Positions 18,619 through 27,280 of a DNA stretch of 64,000 nucleotides are shown piece by piece. Both the position numbers and the translations under genes were made by a program. Source of the DNA: Azoarcus_F sp048158365 (lineage in GTDB: Bacteria > Pseudomonadota > Gammaproteobacteria > Burkholderiales > Rhodocyclaceae); the NCBI GenBank assembly GCA_048158365.1, contig JBLLNL010000014.1; one strand, written 5' to 3'. Within the stretch, counting starts at the first letter, position 1. Each line of letters opens with the position of its first letter. Below the pieces are notes generated by a model that was given only the letters and a program-made list of their open reading frames with translations, was not told where the DNA came from and ran no database searches.

Positions 18619-19648
18619 GCCGGAATCCGTTCCGCCGATCCGGACCGCTGTCGACCTCACCCCGCTGAACACCTTCGGCCTGCGTGCCCGCGCAACACGG
18701 CTGGTCGTAATCGAGCGCGCCGAGCAGCTGCGGTCGCTGATCGCGCGACCCGGGTGGGCCGAGCAGGCCAGGCTGGTGCTGGGCGGCGGCAGCAACCTCG
18801 TACTGACGGGGGATTTCCCGGGCCTGGTGATCAAGGTCGAGATTGCGGGCCGCGCGCTGGTCGACGAGGATGCCGAAGCGCGCTACGTGCGCGCCGGGGC
18901 CGGCGAGAACTGGCACGCGTTCGTGCGCTGGACACTGGCGCAGGGCTGGGGCGGACTCGAGAATCTGTCGCTGATTCCGGGTACCGTGGGTGCTTCGCCG
19001 ATCCAGAACATCGGCGCCTACGGCGTCGAACTCGAGGAGCGTTTCCACTCACTGGACGCGATCTCGTTCGAGGATGGGCGGATGCGCCGTTTCGAACGTG
19101 CCGATTGCGCGTTCGGCTACCGCGACAGCGTGTTCAAGCACGCCGAGGCGGGGCGCTGGGTGATCGTGTCGGTGACCTTTCGCCTGCCCCGACGCTGGCA
19201 GGCGATCACCGGCTATGGCGAGCTCGCGCGCGAGCTGGAAGGCGCGACCGACGACGATCCGACGGCGCAACAGGTTTCCGACGCGGTGATCGCGATTCGT
19301 CGTCGCAAATTGCCGGATCCGGCCGAGATCGGCAATGCGGGCAGCTTCTTCAAGAATCCGATCGTGGCCCCGGACCTGTTCGAGGCGCTGATCGCGCAGA
19401 ATCCGGCGATGCCGCACTACATGCAGCCCGACGGCAGCATCAAGCTCGCCGCCGGCTGGCTGATCGACGCGTGCGGCTGGAAGGGCCGGAACCTGGGACC
19501 GGTGGGTTGCTTCGAGCGTCAGGCGCTGGTGCTGGTCAACCGGGGTGGTGCCTGCGGTGCCGATGTGCTGCGCATCGCATCCGCGATCCAGCATGACGTG
19601 GAACGGCGATTCGGACTGCGGCTGGAGCCGGAACCGGTCTTAATCTGA
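18608..19648 (+). CDS. murB: UDP-N-acetylenolpyruvoylglucosamine reductase (MurB)
   Basis: 346-residue cytosolic flavoprotein that reduces enolpyruvyl-UDP-GlcNAc to UDP-MurNAc in peptidoglycan synthesis. It is the long E. coli-like (type I) form: LNTFGLRARA near residue 20, FAD-binding LGGGSNLVL near 58, GLENLSLIPGTVGASPIQNIGAYG split near 120-143, the tyrosine motif FGYRDSVFK, and the catalytic Ser and Glu regions NAGSFFKNP and LEPEPVLI. The ATG lies inside the 3' end of the PACE gene (11-base overlap). Confidence 0.96.
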   Translation: MPTEPESVPPIRTAVDLTPLNTFGLRARATRLVVIERAEQLRSLIARPGWAEQARLVLGGGSNLVLTGDFPGLVIKVEIAGRALVDEDAEARYVRAGAGENWHAFVRWTLAQGWGGLENLSLIPGTVGASPIQNIGAYGVELEERFHSLDAISFEDGRMRRFERADCAFGYRDSVFKHAEAGRWVIVSVTFRLPRRWQAITGYGELARELEGATDDDPTAQQVSDAVIAIRRRKLPDPAEIGNAGSFFKNPIVAPDLFEALIAQNPAMPHYMQPDGSIKLAAGWLIDACGWKGRNLGPVGCFERQALVLVNRGGACGADVLRIASAIQHDVERRFGLRLEPEPVLI

Positions 19649-19652
19649 TGAT

Positions 19653-19904
19653 TCATTGCCGGGGCATGCACGCTCTCAGGAATCGTTCCCACAGCGTGGT
19701 CGGTGCGGTGGTGCAGGCTCCGACGGCCACTGTTGCGGCGTGCCGCACCTGAGCGGGCCCGGGCGACGGCCCGCCCGCTGACGACTGGCCGCTCATATAG
19801 GCCTCGTATTCCGCCCGGCTCATCGTGTCCAGGTCCCAGTGCGAGGTATGCCTGAGCTTGACCTCGTCCTGATAGATCTTCATGCGTTTCGTGTTGGTGT
19901 TCAC
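19653..19904 (-). CDS. Small hypothetical protein
   Basis: 83 residues from a GTG codon with AGGAGCG upstream at good spacing. The N-terminal half is charged (YQDEVKLRHTSHWDLDTMSRAEYEAYMSG) and the C-terminal half is Ala/Pro-rich, with two cysteines. No family is recognised. It converges on murB with a 4-base gap. The ribosome binding site and undisrupted frame support a real gene, but nothing indicates its role. Confidence 0.5.
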   Translation of the reverse strand: MNTNTKRMKIYQDEVKLRHTSHWDLDTMSRAEYEAYMSGQSSAGGPSPGPAQVRHAATVAVGACTTAPTTLWERFLRACMPRQ

Positions 19905-20068
19905 GTTGCTGCGCTCCTGTGGCGACCTGCGATAGACCGCGCGACACTGGAAGACGTTCCGTTATCGCACTACCGATGAGGCTGTCGAAGCCGAATTCGC
20001 CGCGCGAACGCGGGTCGGCCGACTATGCTGGAAAGGTCGTCAGTGCGCTTAACAGGGAGAACTCCGCC

Positions 20069-20320
20069 ATGAAACCACTCACCCCGCTGCGTTCCGTCGC
20101 GATCCTTGGGCTTCTCGCGTTGATCGGACTGGTCTCGGCCGTTTTCGTGCTGCCACAACCGGTCGGCGCCCAGCCCAGTCCGCAACCGCAGGCGTGCGCC
20201 TGCTCCGAGGGGGTCAATCTGGGCACCGCCAACGCCCCTGTCATGATCAGAAACTGCCAGTGCGGTTCGATGAACTGCGTCGTCGTCGTGAGTTCGGGTC
20301 AGCTGCAGTGCACGCGCTGA
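20069..20320 (+). CDS. Small exported cysteine-rich protein
   Basis: 83 residues with a clear signal sequence (SVAILGLLALIGLVSAVFVL, then GAQ-P cleavage region). The short mature part holds seven cysteines, including a CxC (ACACS), a CxCxxxxC (NCQCGSMNC) and a final Cys near the C-terminus. The ATG at 20069 has AGGGAG about 11 bases upstream. The cysteine pattern suggests disulphide bonding or metal binding in the periplasm. No known family is recognised. Confidence 0.55.
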   Translation: MKPLTPLRSVAILGLLALIGLVSAVFVLPQPVGAQPSPQPQACACSEGVNLGTANAPVMIRNCQCGSMNCVVVVSSGQLQCTR

Positions 20321-20623
20321 TCGCCGTCCACCCGGAGTCCGCCGGAATGCGGCTCGTCTGCGCGTCCGCTTCGCGTCGATGTACGAAAAAACCGCCGTTG
20401 TTCTGGATATTGTCAGACAAATCTTTACCGCATTAGGACAGGGGGTGCGCACGCCGGTGCTTATATCAGATTGATTTGACAAGCTTATGAAATATCGTGA
20501 CTTTTCTGTGCCGCGTCGTATGGGTTTACCTTGATTGCGAGCCATGGGGGCTGTCGTTACCCTCAACCTTCGCAATTTGCCTTTGCCGCTCACATTCACA
20601 ACTGAAGGAAGGAGACACACACG
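20321..20623 (+). promoter_or_regulatory. Upstream region of the TRAP operon
   Basis: No gene is visible in these 303 bases. The second half is AT-richer than its surroundings. TTGACA at 20476-20481 is a perfect -35 hexamer, but the matching -10 at 17 bases (GACTTT) is poor, so the promoter may need an activator. GAAGGAAGGAG just before 20624 is the dctP ribosome binding site. Confidence 0.35.
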
Positions 20624-21682
20624 ATGAAAAAGACTCTTGGCGCGATGCTCTTGACGACCTCGCTCGCTGTCGCAGCGCCGGCGTCGGCCGATTTCGACCG
20701 CGTTCGCTGGCAGGTTCCGATGTCGTTCGCATCCTCCCTGACCGCGCTGGGCGACACGATGCCTTGGGTGGCCGATCGTCTCCGTGAGGTCAGTGATGGT
20801 CGCGTCAATCTGCAGGTGGTTGAGCCTGGCGCCTTGATCCCCGCACTGTCGGTATTCGAGAACGTCAGCAGCGGCAACATTACCGCCGGTTATTCCTGGA
20901 TGGGTTACGAGTGGGGTCAACTGCCGGTGGCGGCTTTGTTCGGCGCGACTCCGTTCGGTCTCGAATCGAACGAATTCGTTGCGTGGATGTACTTCCATGG
21001 CGGTGACGAACTGTTGAAGGAGGCGTTTGCGCCGTCCAAGGTCTATCCGATCCTGTGCGGCACGATCAGCCCGGAAGCGGCCGGCTGGTTTCGCCAGAAC
21101 ATCACGTCGGTCGATCAGTTCAAGGGCATGAAATTCCGTGCGGCCGGCGTGGGCGGCGAGATCATGGCCGAGTTCGGCAAGTCGGTGACGATGCTGCCAG
21201 GCGGCGAACTGTATCAGGCGCTCGAAACCGGCGTGCTCGACGCGACAGAGTTCTCGCTCCCGACCGTCGACGAGCAACTCGGGTTTTCGCAGGTTGCCAA
21301 GTTTTACGCGTTGCCGGGCTGGCATCAACCCTCCACGAACCAGTACCTGTATGTGGGCCTGGACGAGTGGAACAAGCTCAATGCCCAGACCAAGGCGCTG
21401 ATCGAAAATACCTGCATGGCGGGCAACATGTACGCCGTGGCGCGTGCCGAGGCGCTGCAGGGCGCGGCACTGAAGCGCTTCCAGGAACAGGGCGTGACGC
21501 TGGTGCAATACAACGACGAGATCCTGAACGCGTTCAAGGAAGCGACCGACAAGGTCATGGAGCGCCGTTCCGCGGCCGATCCGATTTGGGCCAAGGTCTA
21601 CAGTTCGATGAAGGCGTTCCAGGCCGAGCATTCCACGTGGAAGGCGCTGGGCTATCTGCCGCGTGATTTCGGCATGAAGTGA
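20624..21682 (+). CDS. TRAP transporter substrate-binding protein (DctP/TakP type)
   Basis: 352 residues with a signal peptide (GAMLLTTSLAVAAPASA) and a DctP fold. Segments such as GLKM-like KGMKFRAAGVGGEIM, PGGELYQALETGVLDATEFS and YALPGWHQPS match the TakP branch, whose members bind 2-oxo acids or similar carboxylates, with the ligand carboxylate held by an Arg (here probably in KFRAAG). It captures substrate in the periplasm for the DctQ/DctM genes that follow. Downstream, facing genes encode an alcohol-type oxidoreductase and an acyl-CoA-forming dehydrogenase. Confidence 0.92.
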   Translation: MKKTLGAMLLTTSLAVAAPASADFDRVRWQVPMSFASSLTALGDTMPWVADRLREVSDGRVNLQVVEPGALIPALSVFENVSSGNITAGYSWMGYEWGQLPVAALFGATPFGLESNEFVAWMYFHGGDELLKEAFAPSKVYPILCGTISPEAAGWFRQNITSVDQFKGMKFRAAGVGGEIMAEFGKSVTMLPGGELYQALETGVLDATEFSLPTVDEQLGFSQVAKFYALPGWHQPSTNQYLYVGLDEWNKLNAQTKALIENTCMAGNMYAVARAEALQGAALKRFQEQGVTLVQYNDEILNAFKEATDKVMERRSAADPIWAKVYSSMKAFQAEHSTWKALGYLPRDFGMK

Positions 21683-21735
21683 TCGCGTCATAACGCGATT
21701 GAAGCGGCCCCGGAAACCAGATAACGGCGATACAT

Positions 21736-22326
21736 ATGGCTGAAGTGCATATCGAGCTCGACAAGATCGAGGAAGCGGTCACGCACAGTTCGACCGCTGT
21801 TCAATATCCACGTACCCTTCCTTCGGACATTCTCGAGGGGATCGTCGAATTCTTCGGCAAGCTGTTTTCCTGGATCTGGGTGCCGCTGATGTTGCTGGTT
21901 GTAGGCAACGTCATTCTCCGATACGCCATCGGTACCAACTACATCGCGCTCGAGGAGTTTCAGTGGCATCTTTATGCTGCTGGATTCATGATCGCGCTGT
22001 CGTACTGCTTCATTCATGACGGGCACGTGCGGGTCGATGTCCTTGCCGAGCGCCTCAGGCCGCGTACCCGTGCGTCGATCGAACTCATCGGAACGGTGGT
22101 GTTCTTTCTCCCGTTCTGTTACTTCATCCTCGAATACGCGTGGCCTTTCGTGCTGCGCTCATACACCATCAACGAGATTTCCGCGGCACCGGGCGGCCTG
22201 CCGATGCGCTGGATCATCAAGTCCTTCATCATCTGCGCCTTCGTGCTGCTCGCGATGGCCGGTGTGGCGAGGTTGATACGGGCGTTTTCATTGATCACGG
22301 GCTTCCCGCGCGCGCGGATTCGCTGA
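21736..22326 (+). CDS. TRAP transporter small permease (DctQ)
   Basis: 196 residues with four membrane helices and the DctQ pattern NVILRYAIGTNYIALEEFQWHLY near residue 55, where the Glu-Glu and Trp-His at the second helix are typical, and GHVRVDVLAERL near 95. It pairs with DctM in the inner membrane. Located 53 bases after dctP. Confidence 0.9.
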   Translation: MAEVHIELDKIEEAVTHSSTAVQYPRTLPSDILEGIVEFFGKLFSWIWVPLMLLVVGNVILRYAIGTNYIALEEFQWHLYAAGFMIALSYCFIHDGHVRVDVLAERLRPRTRASIELIGTVVFFLPFCYFILEYAWPFVLRSYTINEISAAPGGLPMRWIIKSFIICAFVLLAMAGVARLIRAFSLITGFPRARIR

Positions 22327-22419
22327 CGCGGGGGTCCCGACGACCCCAAGCACACAACGCAAGATCGAAAGATCGCCTGCAGGCGGCGACAGCGACCTCA
22401 CCAGGATAGGAGCCGGTTC

Positions 22420-23781
22420 GTGTTCGAGGCTAACGAAATTCTTGTAATGGCGATGCTGGCCAGCTTCATCCTGCTCATTTTCACCGGTTACCCGGTGGCT
22501 TGGCTGCTCGCAGGCATTTCAGTGTTCTTCAGCGTCGGCGCCATCCTGCTGTCGGAGTATTTCGATGTCGATACCTACTTCCTGACCGACTGGCGCATCT
22601 TCGGCGTCATGGTTCAGCGCATCTACGCCCAGATGACCAACTGGGTGCTGGTCGCGTTGCCGATGTTCATCTTCATGGGTCTGATGCTGGATCGTTCCGG
22701 TGTGGCCGAGCGCCTGATGCTGAGCTTCATCAAGCTGTTCGGACGATTCCGCGGGGGGCTCGGCGTGGCGGTGGTCATGATCGGCATCCTGCTCGCTGCC
22801 TCGACCGGCATCGTCGGCGCGTCGGTGGTCTTGCTGGCGATGTTGTCTATCCCAGTGATGCTGGAGCAGAAATACTCGCCCGCGTTCGCCAGCGGTGTGG
22901 TTGCATCGGCCGGTACGCTCGGCATCCTGATCCCGCCCAGCATCATGCTGATCATCATGGCCGACCAGTTGTCGATGTCGGTCGGCAATCTGTTCATGGG
23001 CGCGTTGATCCCGGGCGTGATGCTCGGACTGATGTACATCGCCTATGTCGTGATTGCCGCGATCGTAAATCCCAAGCTGGCGCAACCGCCCAAGGATCTG
23101 CCTCCGATCACCTTCGGTCTCATCAAGGAAGTCCTGATCGCGGTGATCCCACCGCTCGGTCTGATTCTGGCAGTGCTCGGTTCGATCTTCTTCGGCATCG
23201 CGACGCCGACCGAGGCAGCCGGCGTCGGCGCGCTCGGCGCGACCGTCCTGGCCGCGATGAACAAGAAGCTGAATTTCGAGGTCCTGAAGGACGTGTGCCA
23301 GAAGACCTCGCTGACCACTGCCTTCGTGTTCGGGATCTTCCTCGGTGCGACCGCCTTCGCCGTGGTGCTGCGCTCCCTCGGTGGAGACGAATTCATTGCC
23401 GGTTTGCTGCAGGGGATCCCGCTGCCACCGGCGGGCATCGTGATCGTGATCCTGCTGATCGGCTTCGTTGCAGGCTTCTTCCTCGACTGGCTCGAGATCA
23501 GCCTGATTCTGCTGCCGCTGGTCGGCCCAGTCGTGATCGGACTCGGCTACGATCCGATCTGGTTCGTGGTGCTGTTCGCGATGATGCTGCAGACCTCGTT
23601 CCTGACGCCGCCAGTCGGCTTCTCGCTGTTCTACCTCAAGGGGGTGGTACCGCCGCAGATCAAGACCAAGCACATCTACATGGGCGTGATCCCGTTCATC
23701 ATCCTCCAGATGCTCGCGGTGGCGATCGTGTTCGTGTGGGAGGACCTGGTCCTGTGGCTGCCCAAGTTCATGTACGGCTGA
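22420..23781 (+). CDS. TRAP transporter large permease (DctM)
   Basis: 453 residues with 12-14 hydrophobic segments. Motifs include ALPMFIFMGLMLDRSGVAERL near residue 75 (read in two parts), STGIVGASVVLLAMLSIPVML near 127, TLGILIPPSIMLI near 165 and a C-terminal LTPPVGFSLFYLKGV. GTG start with AGGATAGGAG upstream. Forms the ion-coupled channel of this importer. Third gene of the dctPQM operon. Confidence 0.93.
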   Translation: MFEANEILVMAMLASFILLIFTGYPVAWLLAGISVFFSVGAILLSEYFDVDTYFLTDWRIFGVMVQRIYAQMTNWVLVALPMFIFMGLMLDRSGVAERLMLSFIKLFGRFRGGLGVAVVMIGILLAASTGIVGASVVLLAMLSIPVMLEQKYSPAFASGVVASAGTLGILIPPSIMLIIMADQLSMSVGNLFMGALIPGVMLGLMYIAYVVIAAIVNPKLAQPPKDLPPITFGLIKEVLIAVIPPLGLILAVLGSIFFGIATPTEAAGVGALGATVLAAMNKKLNFEVLKDVCQKTSLTTAFVFGIFLGATAFAVVLRSLGGDEFIAGLLQGIPLPPAGIVIVILLIGFVAGFFLDWLEISLILLPLVGPVVIGLGYDPIWFVVLFAMMLQTSFLTPPVGFSLFYLKGVVPPQIKTKHIYMGVIPFIILQMLAVAIVFVWEDLVLWLPKFMYG

Positions 23782-23784
23782 ACC

Positions 23785-23812
23785 CTGGCCGAGCCTGAAT
23801 GAAATCGGCCAG
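23785..23812 (+). terminator. Hairpin after the TRAP operon
   Basis: CTGGCCGA and TCGGCCAG form a perfect 8-bp stem with a 12-base loop, 4 bases after the dctM stop. Only CTTGT follows, so it is a hairpin without a good T-tract. It separates the TRAP operon from the convergent GMC/MmsA genes. Confidence 0.55.
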
Positions 23813-23916
23813 CTTGTACTGCGCAAACCGGCCGATTCCTGCCGGGGCCGGGGCCGGGTCCGTGCCCGGGGGCAGGGCGCATTCCGGACGCGTCCGACCT
23901 GGACGAGCCGCGAACC

Positions 23917-25557
23917 TCAGCTCCGCCTTCTGTCCTCACGAATCATCGCCGCGCCCCGCTCGGCGATCATGATGGTCGGCGAACTGGTGTTGCCCGATGT
24001 GATCGTCGGCATCACCGACGCATCGACGATGCGCAGACCGTTCAGCCCGTAGGCGCGCAATCGGCTGTCCACCACGGCTTGCAGATCCTCGCGAAGGCCC
24101 ATCCTGCAGGTGCCGACCGGATGGAAGATCGTGGTGCCGATGTTGCCTGCGGCCTCGATCAGTTTGTCGTCCGTGTCGAAGGCCGCGCCGGGCAGGTGCT
24201 CGGTGGGACGGTAGGGCGCCAGCGCCGGTTGCGACGCGATCTTGCGGGTCAGCCGGATCGCACGGGCTGCCTTGACGCGATCGGCCTCGTCGCTCAGATA
24301 GCAGGGCGCGATCCGCGGTGCGCTGGCCGGATCGCGGTCGCGGATCTTCATCCAGCCGCGCGACTTCGGACGCAGATCACAGACGCTGGCGGTGAAGGCA
24401 GGGAAGGTGTGCAGCGGGTCGCCGAACTTGTCCAGCGACAGCGGCTGCACATGGTATTCGAGATCCGGCGTGGCTTCCGCATCGCTCGAATGGGCGAACA
24501 AGCCAAGCTGGCTGGGGGCCATCGTCAGCGGTCCGCGACGGAACAGCGCGTACTCCAGGCCCATCATCGCCTTGCCCCACAGGCTGTTGGCCTGCTTGTT
24601 GAGCGTCTTGATGCCCTGAACCTTGAACACGCTGCGCAACTGCAGGTGATCCTGCAGGTTGTGGCCGACCCCGGGCAGTGCATGCGCGACCGTGATGCCC
24701 ATTTCCTGCAGGAAGATCGGCTCACCGATGCCGGAACGCTGCAGGATCGCCGGTGACCCGAGCGAGCCGGCGGCCAGCACCGTCTCGATGCGGCTACGGG
24801 CGACGCAACGCTCGCCGTCGACGATGAACTGGATCCCGGTGATCCGGCGGCCATCGAGCGTCAGCTTGTCACTCATGGCGCTGGTCACGACCTTGAGATT
24901 GGGTCGATGTGCGATCGGGTGCAGGAAGGCCTTGGACGCGTTCCAGCGAACGCCCTTTTTCTGGTTGACCTCGAACTGGCTGCTGCCGAAGTTGTTCCCG
25001 CCGTTGAAGTCCGGAGTCGCGGGCACGCCGGCCTGGTTCGCCGCTTCGGCGAAGCGGTCGAGGATGTCCCAGCGCAGGCGCTGCTGCTCCACCCGCCATT
25101 CATTACCCGCGCCATGCAACTCGCTGGAACCCCGCCAGTGATCCTCACAGCCCTTGAACACCGGCAACACCTTGTCCCAGGACCAGTCCGGGTCGCCTGT
25201 GATCTGGGCCCATTCGTCGTAGTCGCGCGCCTGGCCGCGCATGTAGATCATCGCGTTGATCGACGTGCTGCCGCCCAAACCCTTGCCGCGCGCATAAATG
25301 ATCGAACGGCCGTTGAGGCCCGGTTCCGGCTCGGTCCTGTAGCACCAGTCGGTGCGCGGATTGTTGATGCAGAACAGGTAACCGACCGGAATGTGGATCC
25401 AGATCCAGTCGTCCTTGCCACCGGCCTCCAGCAACAGCACGGTGACCTCGGGGTCGGCGGACAGGCGGTTGGCAAGCACGCAGCCGGCCGCGCCGGCGCC
25501 GACGATGATGTAGTCGAACTCGCCGAAATCCTTCATGACGGTCGGCAGCCGGCTCAT
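23917..25557 (-). CDS. GMC family FAD-dependent oxidoreductase (choline/alcohol dehydrogenase-like)
   Basis: 546 residues: N-terminal FAD fold YIIVGAGAAGCVLANRLS, GMC signature 1 around GKGLGGSTSINAMIYMRG near residue 90, signature 2 AAGSLGSPAILQRSGIG near 265, and the catalytic His region FHPVGTCRMG near 490. It oxidises a primary alcohol to an aldehyde, passing electrons to a quinone or cytochrome. Its ATG (25557) overlaps the TGA of the upstream mmsA-like gene (ATGA), so they are coupled. The paired dehydrogenase could take the aldehyde onward. Confidence 0.92.
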   Translation of the reverse strand: MSRLPTVMKDFGEFDYIIVGAGAAGCVLANRLSADPEVTVLLLEAGGKDDWIWIHIPVGYLFCINNPRTDWCYRTEPEPGLNGRSIIYARGKGLGGSTSINAMIYMRGQARDYDEWAQITGDPDWSWDKVLPVFKGCEDHWRGSSELHGAGNEWRVEQQRLRWDILDRFAEAANQAGVPATPDFNGGNNFGSSQFEVNQKKGVRWNASKAFLHPIAHRPNLKVVTSAMSDKLTLDGRRITGIQFIVDGERCVARSRIETVLAAGSLGSPAILQRSGIGEPIFLQEMGITVAHALPGVGHNLQDHLQLRSVFKVQGIKTLNKQANSLWGKAMMGLEYALFRRGPLTMAPSQLGLFAHSSDAEATPDLEYHVQPLSLDKFGDPLHTFPAFTASVCDLRPKSRGWMKIRDRDPASAPRIAPCYLSDEADRVKAARAIRLTRKIASQPALAPYRPTEHLPGAAFDTDDKLIEAAGNIGTTIFHPVGTCRMGLREDLQAVVDSRLRAYGLNGLRIVDASVMPTITSGNTSSPTIMIAERGAAMIREDRRRS

Positions 25558-27071
25558 TTGTTCACCGGCATCACGAATTCGGGCCCCTTGGAGGTGCTGT
25601 CCGGCCAGCGCTGCATCACGCTCTTGTAGCGGGTGTAGAAGCGAACCCCCTCCTCGCCGTAGCTGTGGTGATCGCCGAACAGGCTCTGCTTCCAGCCACC
25701 GAAGGAGTGCCAGGCCATCGGCACCGGAATCGGCACGTTGATGCCGACCATGCCGATCTGCACACTCTGCACGAAGGCCTGTGCGGTGCCGCCGTCGCGC
25801 GTGAAGCAGGCCACGCCGTTGCCGTAGGTATGCTTGTTGATCAGATCGACCGCCTCGGCGAAGGTGTCGACCCGAACGACCGACAGCACCGGTCCGAAAA
25901 TCTCCTCCTCGTAGATGCTCATGCCGGGCTTCACGTCGTCGAACAGCGTCGCGCCGAGGAAGAAGCCATGCTCGCGCCCGGGTACGGTCAGGCCACGCCC
26001 GTCCAGCACCAGTCTGGCGCCCGCGCGCACGCCGGCATCGATATAGCCTTCGATGCGGTCCTTCGCGGCGGCGGTCACCACCGGTCCCATGTCCGCGCCG
26101 GGGGCCTCACCATCATCGATGCTGAGTCTGCGCGCGCGCTCGACGACCTTCTCGATCAATGCGTCGGCGATGTCGCCGACCGCGACCGCGACCGAGATCG
26201 CCATGCACCGCTCTCCGGCCGACCCGTAGGCCGAGCCGATCAGCGCGTCGGCGGCCTGGTCCAGATCGGCGTCCGGCATCACCACCATGTGGTTCTTGGC
26301 ACCACCGAGCGCCTGCGCGCGCTTGCCGTTCCTGGCCGCGGTTTCGTAGATGTAGCGCGCGATCGCGGTCGAGCCGACGAAGCTCACCGCCTGCACGTCA
26401 GGGTGGGCGAGCAGGCCGTCGACCGCGACCTTGTCGCCCTGCAGCACGCTGAACACGCCGTCGGGCAGGCCCGCCTCGCGGAACAGCTCGGCGGTCAGCA
26501 CGGACGGGGACGGATCGCGCTCGGACGGCTTCAGGATGAAGCTGTTGCCACATGCGATCGCGACCGGCGCCATCCACATCGGCACCATGAACGGAAAGTT
26601 GAACGGGGTGATGCCGGCGGTCACGCCCAGCGGCATGCGCTGACTCCAGTTGCTGATGTTGCCGCCCACGTTGTCCGAATACTGGCCATTGAGCAGGTGC
26701 GGGATGCCGCACGCGAATTCGATGACCTCGAGTCCGCGCTGCACCTCGCCCTGCGCGTCCGGGAAAGTCTTGCCATGTTCGCGTGTGATCAGCCGCGCGA
26801 TGTCCTTGCTGTAACGTTCGACCAGTTCCTGCATGCGGAACAGGATCTTGGCCCGGCGCTGCGGCGTGGTCGCCGCCCAGCCCGGAAAGGCCTTGCGTGC
26901 GGCCGCTACTGCGGCATCGACATCGGCGGTAGACGCCAGCGCGACCTTGCGTGCAACCGCGCCGAGGGCGGGGTCGAACACGTCGGCACTGCGTTCACCC
27001 GTTCCGGGCGTCACGTTGCCGTCGATCCAGTGAGGGATCAGCTCCGGGGCGTTGGTGTAAGTCAGACTCAT
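25554..27071 (-). CDS. mmsA: CoA-acylating methylmalonate-semialdehyde dehydrogenase
   Basis: 505-residue ALDH-superfamily enzyme. MmsA-type features are PHWIDGN at the start, FVGSTAIARYIYE near residue 240, LGGAKNHMVVMPDADLD near 262, the catalytic Cys in GSAGERCMAIS near 291, and FGGWKQSLFGDHHSYGEEGVRFYTRYK split near the C-terminus. MmsA converts malonate or methylmalonate semialdehyde with CoA and NAD to acetyl- or propionyl-CoA. It is placed before a GMC oxidoreductase and divergent from a LysR regulator, suggesting inducible alcohol-to-acyl-CoA catabolism. Confidence 0.93.
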   Translation of the reverse strand: MSLTYTNAPELIPHWIDGNVTPGTGERSADVFDPALGAVARKVALASTADVDAAVAAARKAFPGWAATTPQRRAKILFRMQELVERYSKDIARLITREHGKTFPDAQGEVQRGLEVIEFACGIPHLLNGQYSDNVGGNISNWSQRMPLGVTAGITPFNFPFMVPMWMAPVAIACGNSFILKPSERDPSPSVLTAELFREAGLPDGVFSVLQGDKVAVDGLLAHPDVQAVSFVGSTAIARYIYETAARNGKRAQALGGAKNHMVVMPDADLDQAADALIGSAYGSAGERCMAISVAVAVGDIADALIEKVVERARRLSIDDGEAPGADMGPVVTAAAKDRIEGYIDAGVRAGARLVLDGRGLTVPGREHGFFLGATLFDDVKPGMSIYEEEIFGPVLSVVRVDTFAEAVDLINKHTYGNGVACFTRDGGTAQAFVQSVQIGMVGINVPIPVPMAWHSFGGWKQSLFGDHHSYGEEGVRFYTRYKSVMQRWPDSTSKGPEFVMPVNK

Positions 27072-27218
27072 ATCGTCGATCCTCGTGGTGTGGGGTTGGG
27101 AGACGGCATGGCCGATCATCCAGGTGCGGTCTGCATTCGGAGATTCCGCCCGCTCCGTTGGCCTCATCCGGTCGGCGGGGGATGTCTCCGGCAGCGCTGC
27201 AAGCTCGATTTATAGCCC

Positions 27219-27247
27219 TTGACCCGGCAAGGGTCCAATGAGTTATT
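27219..27247 (+). promoter_or_regulatory. Candidate sigma-70 promoter and dyad of the LysR gene
   Basis: TTGACC (27219-27224) and GTTATT (27242-27247) are spaced 17 bases apart, 34 bases before the LysR start. Within it, TTGACCC-N5-GGGTCCAA is an imperfect inverted repeat of the kind LysR regulators bind at divergent promoters, here between lysR and mmsA. Confidence 0.45.
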
Positions 27248-27280
27248 CTTGTCCGAGATATAAGAGAGACTCATAAAAGA

